NCBI GenBank assembly: GCA_963840235.1 | Contig: CAWIYC010000004.1 | Coordinates: forward strand, 62,001-126,000 | Length of the DNA stretch: 64,000 bases | Origin: JBBRHQ01 sp963840235 | Lineage (GTDB): Bacteria > Actinomycetota > Thermoleophilia > Solirubrobacterales > 70-9 | Direction: 5' to 3' | Shown: piece after piece, positions 40,704 to 49,170 of the stretch | Layout of the letters: every line of letters starts with the position of its first letter | Position numbering within the stretch: position 1 is the stretch's first letter | The notes under the pieces: generated by a model | The model's database searches: none | What the model was told of the DNA's origin: nothing | The model's input: the letters and a program-made list of their open reading frames with translations, nothing else | Position numbers and translations under genes: made by a program

Positions 40704-41438
40704 CTACGTGGCGCCGGCCCTCAATGCTCGATCCACGGGTTTGTCGCCATCGAGCCAGCGTGGCTCTTCGAAGTCGGCGTATGCCTGGATCGCGCCGTAG
40801 ATGTGCTGGACCAACCAGGTGCTGCGGCAAACGCTCAATGAGCAGACTCCATAGGGGAGGTTTCGTTTCCGACCGCTGCTTGAAGTCGGGTAGTGGTTGA
40901 GCGTATGCCCCCGAAGTGTGCTCCTCGGCGCGCCAAGGAGGCGGAGCCAGTGATCCTCTATGTCCTCGATCGCCAGTCCGTTGTCCAGGTACGCGTTGAT
41001 GCGGACGCGGAAATCAGCGGGGGCGACTCCCATCGTCTCGACTAGGAACCGCGCGAAGAACCGCAACATGGCCGGGTCGGAGTTCGAAAGTTGCGCGGTG
41101 TTCCGGGACTTTGATCCTTCCGCCCAATAGAGCATGCAACCCGCCAAGTGGAGTGGCTCACGGGCTTGTGCTCGTTGGCGTCCTTCGGACTGGAACGCTG
41201 TCCTTCGGGCCCGGTGTTTGGCAATCCACGTGTCCGCGAACTTTCTGCGGGCTCGGCGACGGTTCCTGATCGAGTGCTCTGGGCTGATCGGGATGTCGAT
41301 GGTCCAGAGATGGACGGTGCCCGACGAGACACCGAGGCGCGCGGCGATCTGCTTCATCGGCATGCCCTCCTCTGCTCTCAGGCGCCGGGCTTCGGCGAAC
41401 TCCTCGGCCTTGTATGGCTTCGTTGGCGGAGCGAACAT
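40704..41438 (-). CDS. HTH protein with LAGLIDADG-like domain
   Basis: 244 aa. N-terminal HTH (GMPMKQIAARLGVSSGTVHL), then a domain with CMLYWAEGSKSRNTAQLSNS and DPAMLRFFARFLVE, resembling actinobacterial HTH proteins whose second half has a homing-endonuclease-like fold. The metal-binding acidic residues are not clearly both present, so it may be a regulator rather than a nuclease. Codon use and base composition look less GC-biased than in the neighbours. It lies 59 bp upstream of tRNA-Glu on the opposite strand, a usual place for acquired genes. Confidence 0.6.
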   Translation of the reverse strand: MFAPPTKPYKAEEFAEARRLRAEEGMPMKQIAARLGVSSGTVHLWTIDIPISPEHSIRNRRRARRKFADTWIAKHRARRTAFQSEGRQRAQAREPLHLAGCMLYWAEGSKSRNTAQLSNSDPAMLRFFARFLVETMGVAPADFRVRINAYLDNGLAIEDIEDHWLRLLGAPRSTLRGHTLNHYPTSSSGRKRNLPYGVCSLSVCRSTWLVQHIYGAIQAYADFEEPRWLDGDKPVDRALRAGAT

Positions 41439-41496
41439 ACGTTCGATTGTGCCGGCGCCATCGGACGGAAACGAGCGCCCGTAGACTCCCGCTTGA

Positions 41497-41568
41497 GGCC
41501 CCGTCGTCTAATGGCTAAGACACCGGATTTTCGATCCGGCAATCGGAGTTCGATCCTCCGCGGGGCTG
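41497..41568 (+). tRNA. tRNA-Glu (UUC)
   Basis: Complete cloverleaf. Acceptor GGCCCCG pairs with CGGGGCT, with one G-U pair at the end. D stem GTCT/AGAC, anticodon stem CCGGA/TCCGG around loop TTTTCGA giving anticodon UUC, T stem CGGAG/CTCCG. The discriminator base is G and CCA is not encoded. It ends 21 bp before lgt. Confidence 0.92.
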
Positions 41569-41589
41569 TACCCACGTGAAAGGTTCGAT

Positions 41590-42381
41590 TTGTACCCCGA
41601 GATCCACCTAGGCCCGCTCACCCTCCAGACCTTCGGGATCATGTTCGCGCTCGGCTTCATCGCCGCCGGGGCGCTGATCGCGAAGCGCCTGCCGGAGCTG
41701 GGCAAGCCGGCCGACTGGGCCTACGAGATGTGCTTCGCGGCGCTGATCGGCGGGGTCGTCGGCTCGCGGCTCTACTTCCTCGTCGACAACTACGACCAGG
41801 TCAAGGACGACCTGCTCGGCAACCTCTTCTCCGGCTCCGGGCTGGTCTGGTACGGGGGCGCCATCGGCGGCGCGATCGCGGTCCTTCTCTGGGCCTGGTA
41901 CCGGGGCTTCCTCGGCCTCGTCCTGCTCGACGTCTGCGCCCCCTCGCTGGCGATCGGCTACGCGATCGGCCGCATCGGCTGCCAGCTCTCGGGCGACGGC
42001 GACTATGGCAAGGCCTGGGACGGCCCCTGGGCAATGGCCTATCCCGACGGCACCGTGCCGACGACCCAGACCGTCCACCCGACCCCGGTCTACGAGACGG
42101 TGGCGATGTCGTTCTGCGCCTACCTGCTGTGGCAGCTGCGCGACCGCTTCCGCGCCGGGATCCTGTTCGCGATCTATCTGATGTACGCCGGGACCGAGCG
42201 CTTCCTGGTCGAGTTCATCCGCCGCAACGACCACGTCGCCCTTGGCCTCACCCAGGCGCAGCTGGAGAGCCTGGCGATGGCCCTCGCCGGCCTCGTCTGG
42301 GTGCTGGTGGTCCGCTCCCGCCACGGGACCCTGGCCAAGGACCCCGCCGCCAAGGCCGCCGCCAAGCCGGCGACGACGTGA
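41590..42381 (+). CDS. lgt: prolipoprotein diacylglyceryl transferase
   Basis: 263 aa, seven membrane helices. Moves diacylglyceryl from phosphatidylglycerol to the lipobox Cys of preprolipoproteins. The Lgt signature is AIGRIGCQLSGDGDYGK with the essential Arg; LVWYGGAIGG and FLVEFIRRND are further family blocks. TTG start at 41590. It would process the lipoprotein encoded at 47351. Confidence 0.93.
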   Translation: MYPEIHLGPLTLQTFGIMFALGFIAAGALIAKRLPELGKPADWAYEMCFAALIGGVVGSRLYFLVDNYDQVKDDLLGNLFSGSGLVWYGGAIGGAIAVLLWAWYRGFLGLVLLDVCAPSLAIGYAIGRIGCQLSGDGDYGKAWDGPWAMAYPDGTVPTTQTVHPTPVYETVAMSFCAYLLWQLRDRFRAGILFAIYLMYAGTERFLVEFIRRNDHVALGLTQAQLESLAMALAGLVWVLVVRSRHGTLAKDPAAKAAAKPATT

Positions 42382-43137
42382 TCAGAAGGCCGAGCGCAGC
42401 ATCCCGCCGTCGATCGGGAGCACCGTCCCGGTGACGTAGCCCGCCCGCTCGGAGCAGAGAAAGGCGACCAGGTCGCCGTACTCCTCCGGCGTCCCCAAGC
42501 GCCCCGCGGGCACCTGCTCTCTCGCCGCCTCCTCGGCCGCGTCGAGCGAGCCGTCGGGCCCGGCGAGGCGCTCGGTCGCGAAGCGGCCGGTGGCGACCGT
42601 ATTGACCGTGACCCCGTCCCCCGCGACCTCACCGGCCAGCGTCTTGAAGAAACCGATTGCCGCCATCCGGTGCGAGTTGGAGAGACCGAGACCGGGGATC
42701 GGCTCCCGGGTCGAGCTCGAGCCGACGTTGACGATCCGCCCCCAGCCGCGCTCTCGCATTCCTGGCAGGACCGCCTCGGCGAGCACCCGGGGCGCCAGCA
42801 CCAGCGAGCGGTAGGCGTCGATCCAGGCCTCGTGGCCGTGCGCGAGCGCGGCCCCGAACGGCGGGCCGCCGGTGTTGGTGACGAGGACATCGATCGGGCC
42901 CACCGCCTCCTCGACCTCCCCCGGCAGTCGCGCCAGCCGCTCGAGGTCGTCGGTGTCAGCGACGAACGGAGTGACGTCGCCCGAGATCTCGGCTGCCGCC
43001 ATCTCCACGTTTTCGCGTGAGCGCGAGGCGATCGCCACCCGCGCGCCCTCCCGCGCCAGCGACTCGGCGACCCCGCGGCCGATCCCCTTGCTGCCGCCCA
43101 TCACCAGCGCGGCGCGGCCACCGAGCCCTAGGTCCAC
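42382..43137 (-). CDS. SDR-family oxidoreductase lacking the catalytic Tyr
   Basis: 251 aa from GTG 43137. Rossmann start ALVMGGSKGIGRGVAESLAR and the VTNTGG strand mark it as FabG-like. At the active site the usual Y-x3-K is replaced: VGSSSTREPIPGLGLSNSHR then MAAIGFF, with Asn/Arg where Tyr and Lys belong. This SN-x2-R form occurs in a sub-branch of SDRs with unclear activity. The C-terminus DGGMLRSAF is typical. It overlaps the upstream membrane-protein gene by 10 bp. Confidence 0.85.
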   Translation of the reverse strand: MDLGLGGRAALVMGGSKGIGRGVAESLAREGARVAIASRSRENVEMAAAEISGDVTPFVADTDDLERLARLPGEVEEAVGPIDVLVTNTGGPPFGAALAHGHEAWIDAYRSLVLAPRVLAEAVLPGMRERGWGRIVNVGSSSTREPIPGLGLSNSHRMAAIGFFKTLAGEVAGDGVTVNTVATGRFATERLAGPDGSLDAAEEAAREQVPAGRLGTPEEYGDLVAFLCSERAGYVTGTVLPIDGGMLRSAF

Positions 43138-43457
43138 GCCGCCTCCCCGCTGGGCAGCCGGGCGCACCAGAGCGCGAACAGGACCACCGCCAGCGCCGCC
43201 CCGAGCCAGTGGATGCCGACCAGCACGGCCAGCAGGCTGGGGATGCCGGCAAGGGCCGCTCCCAGCAGCGTCATCCCAAGTGGCAGGCCAAGTACCTTCG
43301 CCGTCACCAGCGAGCAGATCGCCCAGGCGCCGGGACCGGCCAACCAGCCCCAGTCCTCGAAGAAGCTGTGGGGGAGCGCGATCGCCAGCGCGATCGAGAG
43401 GATCGCCACGCCCGCAGCCTGGATCACCGCCGCCCGCCAGAAGATCGAAACGCTCAT
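43128..43457 (-). CDS. small integral membrane protein
   Basis: 109 aa from ATG 43457. Three to four hydrophobic segments (AAVIQAAGVAILSIALAIAL, LVTAKVLGLPLGMTLLGAAL, LLAVLVGIHWLGAALAVVLF). FFEDWGWLAGPGAWAICSL looks conserved. Coupled to the SDR gene by a 10-bp overlap. Function unknown. Confidence 0.65.
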   Translation of the reverse strand: MSVSIFWRAAVIQAAGVAILSIALAIALPHSFFEDWGWLAGPGAWAICSLVTAKVLGLPLGMTLLGAALAGIPSLLAVLVGIHWLGAALAVVLFALWCARLPSGEAAWT

Positions 43458-43482
43458 CCGCCGATTCTCCCAGCTCTGCCTC

Positions 43483-43539
43483 TCACTCCGACAACCGGGC
43501 GGCCTCGAGCGCCTGCGACCTGCGAATGAAGACTGGACC
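43483..43539 (-). pseudogene. C-terminal remnant of an NTF2/SnoaL-like gene
   Basis: Reads GPVFIRRSQALEAARLSE then TGA, the characteristic last residues of the MSQENVE family further right (compare DRSQALEAAGLLE at 50208). No matching upstream part was found, although the frame stays open for some 20 codons. The rest of the gap 43540-43743 shows no convincing gene. Confidence 0.45.
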
Positions 43540-43743
43540 GCAGGATTCGACGACTTCAAGGCGACGCGCAACGTCAGCAGCTGGGCCCATCGCTGCCGCG
43601 CTTCCGCTCCTTCCCGCTCCGACCTTCCAATCGTGAGCATGCATCGCGGATGACAATGCTCGCGCCGGTTTGAGTCAGAATTTCGTCCGCAGCTGAGACG
43701 GTATATAGGCAGAACGCTGGCTGCACGGCGAGAATGACACGGA

Positions 43744-44610
43744 ATGATCGTCGGACTTGCCCTTGCTCTGGTTTGCGCGCTCGCGACAAACTTCGCCTTT
43801 CTGTTCAAGCACCGCGGCGCAGTCCTGGCGCCGCCCGTGAACGTTGAGCACCCGCTTCGAAGCGCGGCCGGCCTCTTCCGCTCCAGGTGGTTCACGTTGG
43901 GCTGGGTGGTGGCGGCCGGTGCCTGGGGACTTCATGTCGCTGCGCTCGCGCTGGCGCCACTGTCGATCGTGCAAGCCGTCTTGTCGGGCGGGCTGGTCTT
44001 CCTCGCCGTGATCGCCGAGCGCTACTTCGGTTTCCGCCTCGGACGCAGGCAATGGATCGGCCTGCTGATCACGGCAACCGGACTTGTGGTCATCGGGCTC
44101 ACCTCGGGATCGCAGGCCGGCAACGCTCCAGGCTATGCGCTGGCCGCAATGATCGTGGTGGAATGCACCGTCATTGGCCTCGCTACCGGACTCGCAATCA
44201 TCTCCGGCCGACTCAGAGTCCTGCGCCCGCGGGAGGGCATGCTCCTCGGGGTAGCCGCCGGCGCGCTGTTCGGCGTTTCCGACATCGCCCTCAAATTCCT
44301 CACCAACGCCGTTGAAGACGGGGCGCTCAAGCTGCTCAGCCCGTGGTCGGTGGCGGCGCTGATCGCATCGGTGGTCGCCTTCTATGCCTCGGCCCGCAGT
44401 CTGCAGATCGGCCCGGGCGTCGTGGTCATTGCGCTCACCTCTGTTGCGGCCAACCTGATCGCGATCGCCGGCGGCATCCTGGTCTTCCGTGACCCGATCG
44501 GCGCGGGGCCCGTGGAGATCACCGGGCGAATGGTCGCTTTTTGCCTAGTGATCGCCGGCGCCGCGCTGATGCCTGGGCCCATCCGGGCGACTCATGCAGG
44601 GTCGCCTTAG
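43744..44610 (+). CDS. DMT/EamA-like multi-pass membrane protein
   Basis: 288 aa, about nine to ten membrane helices. The pattern of short loops (ERYFGFRLGRRQWIGLLITA) and a second half repeating the first suggests a drug/metabolite transporter-like fold. LALAPLSIVQAVLSGGLVFL resembles the EamA helix pair. Substrate unknown. TATATA about 35 bp upstream could be its -10. Confidence 0.7.
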   Translation: MIVGLALALVCALATNFAFLFKHRGAVLAPPVNVEHPLRSAAGLFRSRWFTLGWVVAAGAWGLHVAALALAPLSIVQAVLSGGLVFLAVIAERYFGFRLGRRQWIGLLITATGLVVIGLTSGSQAGNAPGYALAAMIVVECTVIGLATGLAIISGRLRVLRPREGMLLGVAAGALFGVSDIALKFLTNAVEDGALKLLSPWSVAALIASVVAFYASARSLQIGPGVVVIALTSVAANLIAIAGGILVFRDPIGAGPVEITGRMVAFCLVIAGAALMPGPIRATHAGSP

Positions 44611-44621
44611 GCAGGGTCTCC

Positions 44622-45005
44622 TTAGCGCACCACCGCTCGACCTGCCGCGCCGCTCGTCGTTCGCCCGCCATTCCTCGCTGGCCGCTCCGGCCTCAGCAGC
44701 ACGTTGAGCAGGTCGCCGACCTCGCGCTCCTCCACCAGCGGATGCCGCAGGGGAAGCTCAGGCTTGACCTTGTAGCGGTTTCGCCGGCCATGTCGCTCCC
44801 GCAGCACGTAGCCCTCGTCAACCAGCTCGGAGAGGATCCGGTGGGCGGCGCGTTCGGTGATGCCTACCGCTGTGGCGATATCTCGCAGCCGGATGCCAGG
44901 GTCACGAGCCACGCATATGAGGACGTGGGCGTGGTTTGTGAGGAAATCCCAGCGAGATATCGCCGGGGGCGAGCTCTGCTGTTTGTCTCTTGAAATTGAA
45001 TTCAT
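44622..45005 (-). CDS. winged-helix transcriptional regulator (MarR/ArsR-like)
   Basis: 127 aa. WDFLTNHAHVLICVARDPGI then RLRDIATAVGITERAAHRIL, a winged HTH recognition helix, followed by the wing YVLRERHGRRNRYKV. The C-terminal tail is Arg/Gly-rich. Divergent from the gene at 45091 across an AT-rich gap of 85 bp, so it probably controls its own gene and that neighbour. Confidence 0.8.
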   Translation of the reverse strand: MNSISRDKQQSSPPAISRWDFLTNHAHVLICVARDPGIRLRDIATAVGITERAAHRILSELVDEGYVLRERHGRRNRYKVKPELPLRHPLVEEREVGDLLNVLLRPERPARNGGRTTSGAAGRAVVR

Positions 45006-45090
45006 GAATCTATGTTACGTTATATGTCTAATCAGCAGCGGTGGCGCCGCATCATCCGACCCGGCGGGATCGCTCGAAAGGACACAACCA
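45006..45090. promoter_or_regulatory. AT-rich divergent promoter region
   Basis: The gap between the winged-helix regulator and the gene at 45091 contains ATGTTACGTTATATGTCTAA, strongly AT-rich against its surroundings. TTGAAT just upstream and TATATG at about 19-bp spacing could serve the plus-strand gene. AAAGGA lies in front of the ATG at 45091. Confidence 0.4.
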
Positions 45091-45630
45091 ATGACCTTCC
45101 TCAGCGCCCTCCGCGGTCGACCCTCTGGCTGTGACGCTTCGGCCCAATCGAATTCGGCCGGCGATCCACAGGGCGATCCAGTCGCGGAGGCACGCCCCCC
45201 GATTGCCGGCTATGACCGCCTCGACGTCAGACAGGTAATGGATGGGCTCTCCAACCACTCACAGATCGAGCTCGAGGCCGTCGAGAGCTATGAGCGGGGT
45301 CATAAGGACCGGAAACAGGTGCTGGACAAGTTGCGCTTCATGCGTGGACGCGAGCCGCTCCCAGGCTACGACGCTCTCAGCGTCGAGGAGATCGTCGCCG
45401 CGCTCAAGGAGGCCAACTTGGCCACGATCAAGAAGGTCCGCGACTACGAGCGGAAGTTCGCCAACCGCCGTGGCGTCAGGGAGGAGGTCGTCTGCGCTCA
45501 CCACCTGCGTCAGGAAGCCCAGCCCAAGAGTGCCGTACCGAGCTACCAGCCGCTGGGCGGGGCGCTCGACTCAAGCGCTCCCGTCGCAAGCGCTCCCGTC
45601 GATGGCCCGGAGAAGAGCGGCCGGCCCTGA
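45091..45630 (+). CDS. protein with two tandem YD-x-L/RxYE modules
   Basis: 179 aa from ATG 45091. Two repeats of about 50 residues: IAGYDRLDVRQVMDGLSNHS with LEAVESYERGHKDRKQV, and LPGYDALSVEEIVAALKEAN with IKKVRDYERKFANRRGV. The same module ends the protein at 38143-38760. N- and C-terminal tails look disordered. Function unknown. Divergent from a winged-helix regulator that may control it. Confidence 0.65.
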   Translation: MTFLSALRGRPSGCDASAQSNSAGDPQGDPVAEARPPIAGYDRLDVRQVMDGLSNHSQIELEAVESYERGHKDRKQVLDKLRFMRGREPLPGYDALSVEEIVAALKEANLATIKKVRDYERKFANRRGVREEVVCAHHLRQEAQPKSAVPSYQPLGGALDSSAPVASAPVDGPEKSGRP

Positions 45631-45753
45631 CCGACTCGCCAGGAGATTCGGCGGAGTTGGCCAACCGACCCAGGAGGAGTCACGCGACACGCGACGGGAG
45701 GATCGAGAGAGTCCAGGGAATCAGCTTCCGGGAGCCATAGACTTTCGCCCCCG

Positions 45754-45826
45754 GGGCGGTTAGCTCAGTTGGGAGAGCGCCTGCCTTACAAGCAGGAGGT
45801 CACTGGTTCGAGCCCAGTACCGCCCA
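45754..45826 (+). tRNA. tRNA-Val (UAC)
   Basis: Complete cloverleaf: acceptor GGGCGGT/ACCGCCC, D arm GCTC/GAGC, anticodon stem CCTGC/GCAGG around CTTACAA giving UAC, T stem ACTGG/CCAGT with TTCGAGC. The discriminator is A and CCA is not encoded. Its 3' 43 bases are copied downstream three times, so it serves as the insertion target of the island. Confidence 0.94.
45784..45826 (+). repeat. attachment-site copy 1 (within tRNA-Val)
   Basis: The 43-bp segment from CCTTACAAG of the anticodon loop to the last base of tRNA-Val. It is identical to 47232-47274 and 49478-49520. Similarity continues about 30 bp past the tRNA end when compared with copy 2. Confidence 0.85.
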
Positions 45827-45910
45827 TCGCCGGAAAGCCAGTTCTCATGCGGAAAGTGGCTGTGTTGGTTGAGCGAGAGGGCGACGCTTGGGGTGGCCCA
45901 AAACGGGTCT

Positions 45911-45928
45911 GGTGCCTAATGGTGCCTC
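45911..45928 (+). repeat. direct repeat TGGTGCCT x2 (candidate integrase arm site)
   Basis: TGGTGCCT at 45911-45918 and 45921-45928, 85 bp after attachment copy 1. The same octamer forms one arm of the inverted repeat in both right-end blocks (47104-47111, 49350-49357). The gap 45827-45964 holds nothing else. Confidence 0.5.
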
Positions 45929-45964
45929 TCCAGGGATGACTTGGGGCGGACGGCCCGTGGCGGG

Positions 45965-46888
45965 CTACCCGCGTCCGTGGTGCGGAGCGGCGGGTGCTAC
46001 TGCGACGTCCCACGGCCTGCCGCCGGTCTTGATGAAGCTCCGGTGCACGTCCGTGCCATTCAGGTTCGCGCGGCCGATCTTGCCGGTGATGGCGTTTGTC
46101 CAGTAGATGTGATGGCCTTCGACGGCGATGCCCCTGGGGCTGCCCTTGCCGGTGGAAATGAACTTCAGGTGCAGGTCCGTGCCGTTCAGGTTGGCGCGGG
46201 CGATCGTGTTGGCGACCTGGTTCGTCCAGTAGATGTGGTGGCCTTGGACCGCGACGCTGAATGGGCCGCTGTTGCGGCTCCGGATGAAGCTGTTCCTCAC
46301 GCCCTTGCCGTTGAGCTTGGCGCGGCCGATCGTGTCGATCTTGTCCCTTTCGGGGGTCGTCCAGTAGATGTGGCGGGCGTTCAACGCGACCCCGAACGCT
46401 TCGCCGGTGGGCGAGGTGCTGATGAACTTCGGTTGAACGTGAGTGCCATTGATCCTGGCGCGGCCGATGAACGGGCGCCCGCTAGGCCAATAGATGTGGC
46501 CCGAATTGACCGCGACGTCGTATGGGCTGAACGGATCGGGAAGGCTCACGAGACTCTGCTGCACGCGCGTGCCATTGAGCCTGGCGCGACCGATCGTGTC
46601 CCTGTTGGTGTCCGCCCAGTAGACGTGGCGGGCGTCCACGGCAATCCCAAGCGGAGTCACGGCACCGGTGATGAAGCGCTTGTCGACGCCCGTGCCGTGG
46701 AGGCTGGCGCGGCCGATGGTGCCCGTTGTTATGTTCGTCCAGTAGATATGTGCGTCGGCGCGTGGAGCGAGGGCTAGGGCCGAAACGAGAAACGGGGCGA
46801 AAAGCGCCAGCAAGGCGGCGAAGCCAGACGGGAGCGAGCGCACACCTTGCCCGTCCTTCGTGACACCAACCAGCTTCAGCTTCATCAT
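45965..46888 (-). CDS. secreted YWTD-repeat beta-propeller protein
   Basis: 307 aa from ATG 46888 (second Met at 46885). Signal peptide GFAALLALFAPFLVSALALA. Six LDL-receptor class B-like repeats, each with a core such as HIYWTN, HVYWAD, HIYWPS or HIYWTT followed by TIGRARLNGT, predict a six-bladed propeller. No catalytic residues, so probably ligand binding outside the cell. Sole cargo gene of the first insertion unit. Open frame upstream of the Met runs through non-coding end sequence. Confidence 0.8.
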   Translation of the reverse strand: MMKLKLVGVTKDGQGVRSLPSGFAALLALFAPFLVSALALAPRADAHIYWTNITTGTIGRASLHGTGVDKRFITGAVTPLGIAVDARHVYWADTNRDTIGRARLNGTRVQQSLVSLPDPFSPYDVAVNSGHIYWPSGRPFIGRARINGTHVQPKFISTSPTGEAFGVALNARHIYWTTPERDKIDTIGRAKLNGKGVRNSFIRSRNSGPFSVAVQGHHIYWTNQVANTIARANLNGTDLHLKFISTGKGSPRGIAVEGHHIYWTNAITGKIGRANLNGTDVHRSFIKTGGRPWDVAVAPAAPHHGRG

Positions 46889-47086
46889 CTGCCTGCCCTG
46901 CCTTTGCACTTGGTTTTCGGTCCCTCCAACTCGGAATGGGTTGGATGCGAATGTTTGCAGCGCCAGGCCGAGAGCGCGTCGAGAGGAAACCACACTCCGG
47001 CATGTGGATTGGGGCGGTGGGACAGAGGCGTCTCCCGAGACGGGAGGTGGGGAGGATTCCGCCGAGGGATCCCAGGCTGGCTGAAT

Positions 47087-47231
47087 AGGCACCAAGCCCT
47101 ATCTGGTGCCTAAATCGACGCATATCCGCACTCATCGGCGACTATCTGGCTGGACCGGAAGGAGCAGACGAACCCTCTGATCCGGCTCTAGCAAGCCAGA
47201 AACCAGGGCAAGAAGCGCATAAGCCTCGCGT
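47087..47231 (+). repeat. right-end block of insertion unit 1
   Basis: Homologous to 49333-49477. It starts with an inverted repeat AGGCACCA/TGGTGCCT (47087-47094, 47104-47111), then three tandem 10-bp repeats, ATCGACGCAT, ATCCGCACTC and ATCGGCGACT (47114-47143). A conserved GCTCTAGCAAGCCA follows, and CCTCGCGT abuts attachment copy 2. No open frame is shared. The rest of the 46889-47086 gap shows no gene. Confidence 0.7.
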
Positions 47232-47274
47232 CCTTACAAGCAGGAGGTCACTGGTTCGAGCCCAGTACCGCCCA
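47232..47274 (+). repeat. attachment-site copy 2
   Basis: 43 bp identical to the 3' part of tRNA-Val. The next 30 bp (beginning TCGCCGGGAAGCCAGTC) also match the sequence after the real tRNA with a few changes, consistent with this having been the original downstream flank. Confidence 0.85.
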
Positions 47275-47350
47275 TCGCCGGGAAGCCAGTCCTCATTCGG
47301 AATGTTGGCTTAAGCCCTGAACCGCAGTTGAAGTCAAGAGGTAGCTTTCG

Positions 47351-48709
47351 TTGAGGATGCGTCGCACGCTGATACTTCCCCTGCTGCTCGGAGCGGTGCT
47401 GTTGAGCGGCTGCGCCGCGCAGCGGCCCGAGGATCCAGTAGTCCTCCCCGGGTCCGACGTGCCCAGGCTGGCCGGCGCCCAGCCCGGGAAGGTGCTCGCC
47501 TACCGCTACTCCAATGGGACCTGGACCCAGGTGCCGGTCCAGGTGGACGAGCGGGCGATGGTCGACCTCGGGACGGTCTACAACCAGGCGGCGAACGGGG
47601 TGCAGGTGCTGACCTATAACGATCCCGGCACCTTCACGGGTCCCGACCCCAACGCGAGCGTCGACGCCAACGACGAGATCGCCTTCATGGGGATCGATGC
47701 CGGCAACCAGGCGCCGGCGGGCCAGAGCCCGCCGAACGTGGTCTCCGGCTCGGGTGAGGAGATCCGTGTCCACGATCCCGTCGGCGATCCCCACGACGCC
47801 TTCATGTACCTGTACCGGCAGACCGGCAACCTCGACCCCGGCGCGGGCCGGAGCTACGTCGACTACCGGTTCAACCTGCTCTCGGGCGACTACAAGTCGA
47901 CCTACCGGCTCAACGACGGGCCCAACCCGGAGGACTCGACGGTCACGACGAGCTTCTACAGCCAGCACTTCTCGGATCGCTGGGCCGACGACGCGCTGCG
48001 GCCGCGGACCAAGGGCGCCACCGGGGTCGACATCCTCGACCGCCACAAGGACCTGTTCGCGCCCGGCATCTGCGGGCGCAGCGAGGACACCTTCGACGAC
48101 GCCGAGGGCGCGTTCATTGCCAACAAGAGCGGCCCGGTGCGGGCGATCCGCTCCTACATCGGCGCCAACAGTGGGCCGCTGACCGTCCGCCAGCACGTCT
48201 TCTATGAGCGCCGCGAGGACATCACCACCTATCTCCGAGTCCACGCAATCCCCGGGATCCTCGACTTCTTCGACTACAGCCCGGCGGCGAGCGGCATGAC
48301 CTACCGCAGCAGCGCCGCACCCGATGGCACGACCATCGACGGCTTCCCCGAAAGCCCGCCCGCCGGGAAGATCGGCTGGGAGACGGTGGACGGGGCGCAG
48401 GGCGGCGTTTCGATCGTCCACGCCATCGGCACGGACGCCCCCGGCATCGGCTGGACCTCCTACTACCTCGACAAGGCCAACCCCGGGGGTGGCGCCGAGA
48501 CTCAGTGCACTGGCGATGCCTCGGCCTACGGATCGAGCGGTCCCTGGATCAACCAGGGCATCCCCAACACTGACCCGCGCAGTGCTCCGTTCAATACCTT
48601 CACCGCGACCCGCACGCTGTTCTTCGAGCTGCCCGGCAAGGCCGACGGCCCCAAGCGCGCCCAGCAGGTCGCGACGCCGATGCAGATATCGGTCGCTCCG
48701 TTCGGCTGA
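47351..48709 (+). CDS. large secreted lipoprotein of unknown function
   Basis: 452 aa from TTG 47351, with GAGG about 10 bases upstream; an in-frame ATG follows at 47357. Signal peptide with lipobox LLLGAVLLSGC, so it is anchored by lipid after the Cys. The mature part is acidic and rich in Asp/Gly/Tyr (YVDYRFNLLSGDYKSTYRLN, FEGAFI-like and DFFDYSPAAS segments) with paired Cys, probably a beta-rich extracellular domain. I do not recognise the family. Intact cargo of insertion unit 2. Confidence 0.75.
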   Translation: MRMRRTLILPLLLGAVLLSGCAAQRPEDPVVLPGSDVPRLAGAQPGKVLAYRYSNGTWTQVPVQVDERAMVDLGTVYNQAANGVQVLTYNDPGTFTGPDPNASVDANDEIAFMGIDAGNQAPAGQSPPNVVSGSGEEIRVHDPVGDPHDAFMYLYRQTGNLDPGAGRSYVDYRFNLLSGDYKSTYRLNDGPNPEDSTVTTSFYSQHFSDRWADDALRPRTKGATGVDILDRHKDLFAPGICGRSEDTFDDAEGAFIANKSGPVRAIRSYIGANSGPLTVRQHVFYERREDITTYLRVHAIPGILDFFDYSPAASGMTYRSSAAPDGTTIDGFPESPPAGKIGWETVDGAQGGVSIVHAIGTDAPGIGWTSYYLDKANPGGGAETQCTGDASAYGSSGPWINQGIPNTDPRSAPFNTFTATRTLFFELPGKADGPKRAQQVATPMQISVAPFG

Positions 48710-48822
48710 GGACACCAAGTGGTAACACGAGCCCGCCGAGACGTCGCGGGTTGTATCGGGGCCCCGATTGCTGCGCGTCTGCCGAGTGATCGGCTGGGGC
48801 AGGGCTTGGGCAAGCTCGGGGA

Positions 48823-49169
48823 CTAGACAGTGCCCTCGAACGTAGCCTGATCCTGCTCCGAAGTGACTCGGTCGATCTTGCTTGAGAAGAAGTACTTGGC
48901 CAGCGGTTCAGCCCCCGAGAGCTCGACTCCCTGCCGTGGCGAAAGGCTCAGCCGAGTCCGACCCTCCTCCAGCGGGGTTGCCTCGAGTATCCAGTCCCGG
49001 CACTCAGCTTGTGTCGCCTCTCGATCCCTGGCGGCTCTCCGCAGGCGGTCGAGCTCGGGTTGGCAGCGAAACGGAGGCTGGAAGTGTGGTTGTTGGCGAG
49101 TAAGTCCGACGCCTGAATGGTATGGCGCACTCGGGCCGCCGGGTCCGAGAGGATCAGGTCATCGGTGAG
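48823..49169 (-). pseudogene. frameshifted gene of unknown family in insertion unit 2
   Basis: Two frames read as protein. Upstream: LTDDLILSDPAARVRHTIQA then SDLLANNHTSSLRFAANP. Downstream: ELDRLRRAARDREATQAECR, DWILEATPLEEGRTRLSLSP and GAEPLAKYFFSSKIDRV, ending FEGTV-stop. One frame change near 49070 joins them, and no start codon is clear because a tRNA-like fragment abuts the 5' end. Family not recognised. The gap 48710-48822 shows only a 14-bp palindrome ATCGGGGCCCCGAT. Confidence 0.5.
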
Positions 49170-49170
49170 A

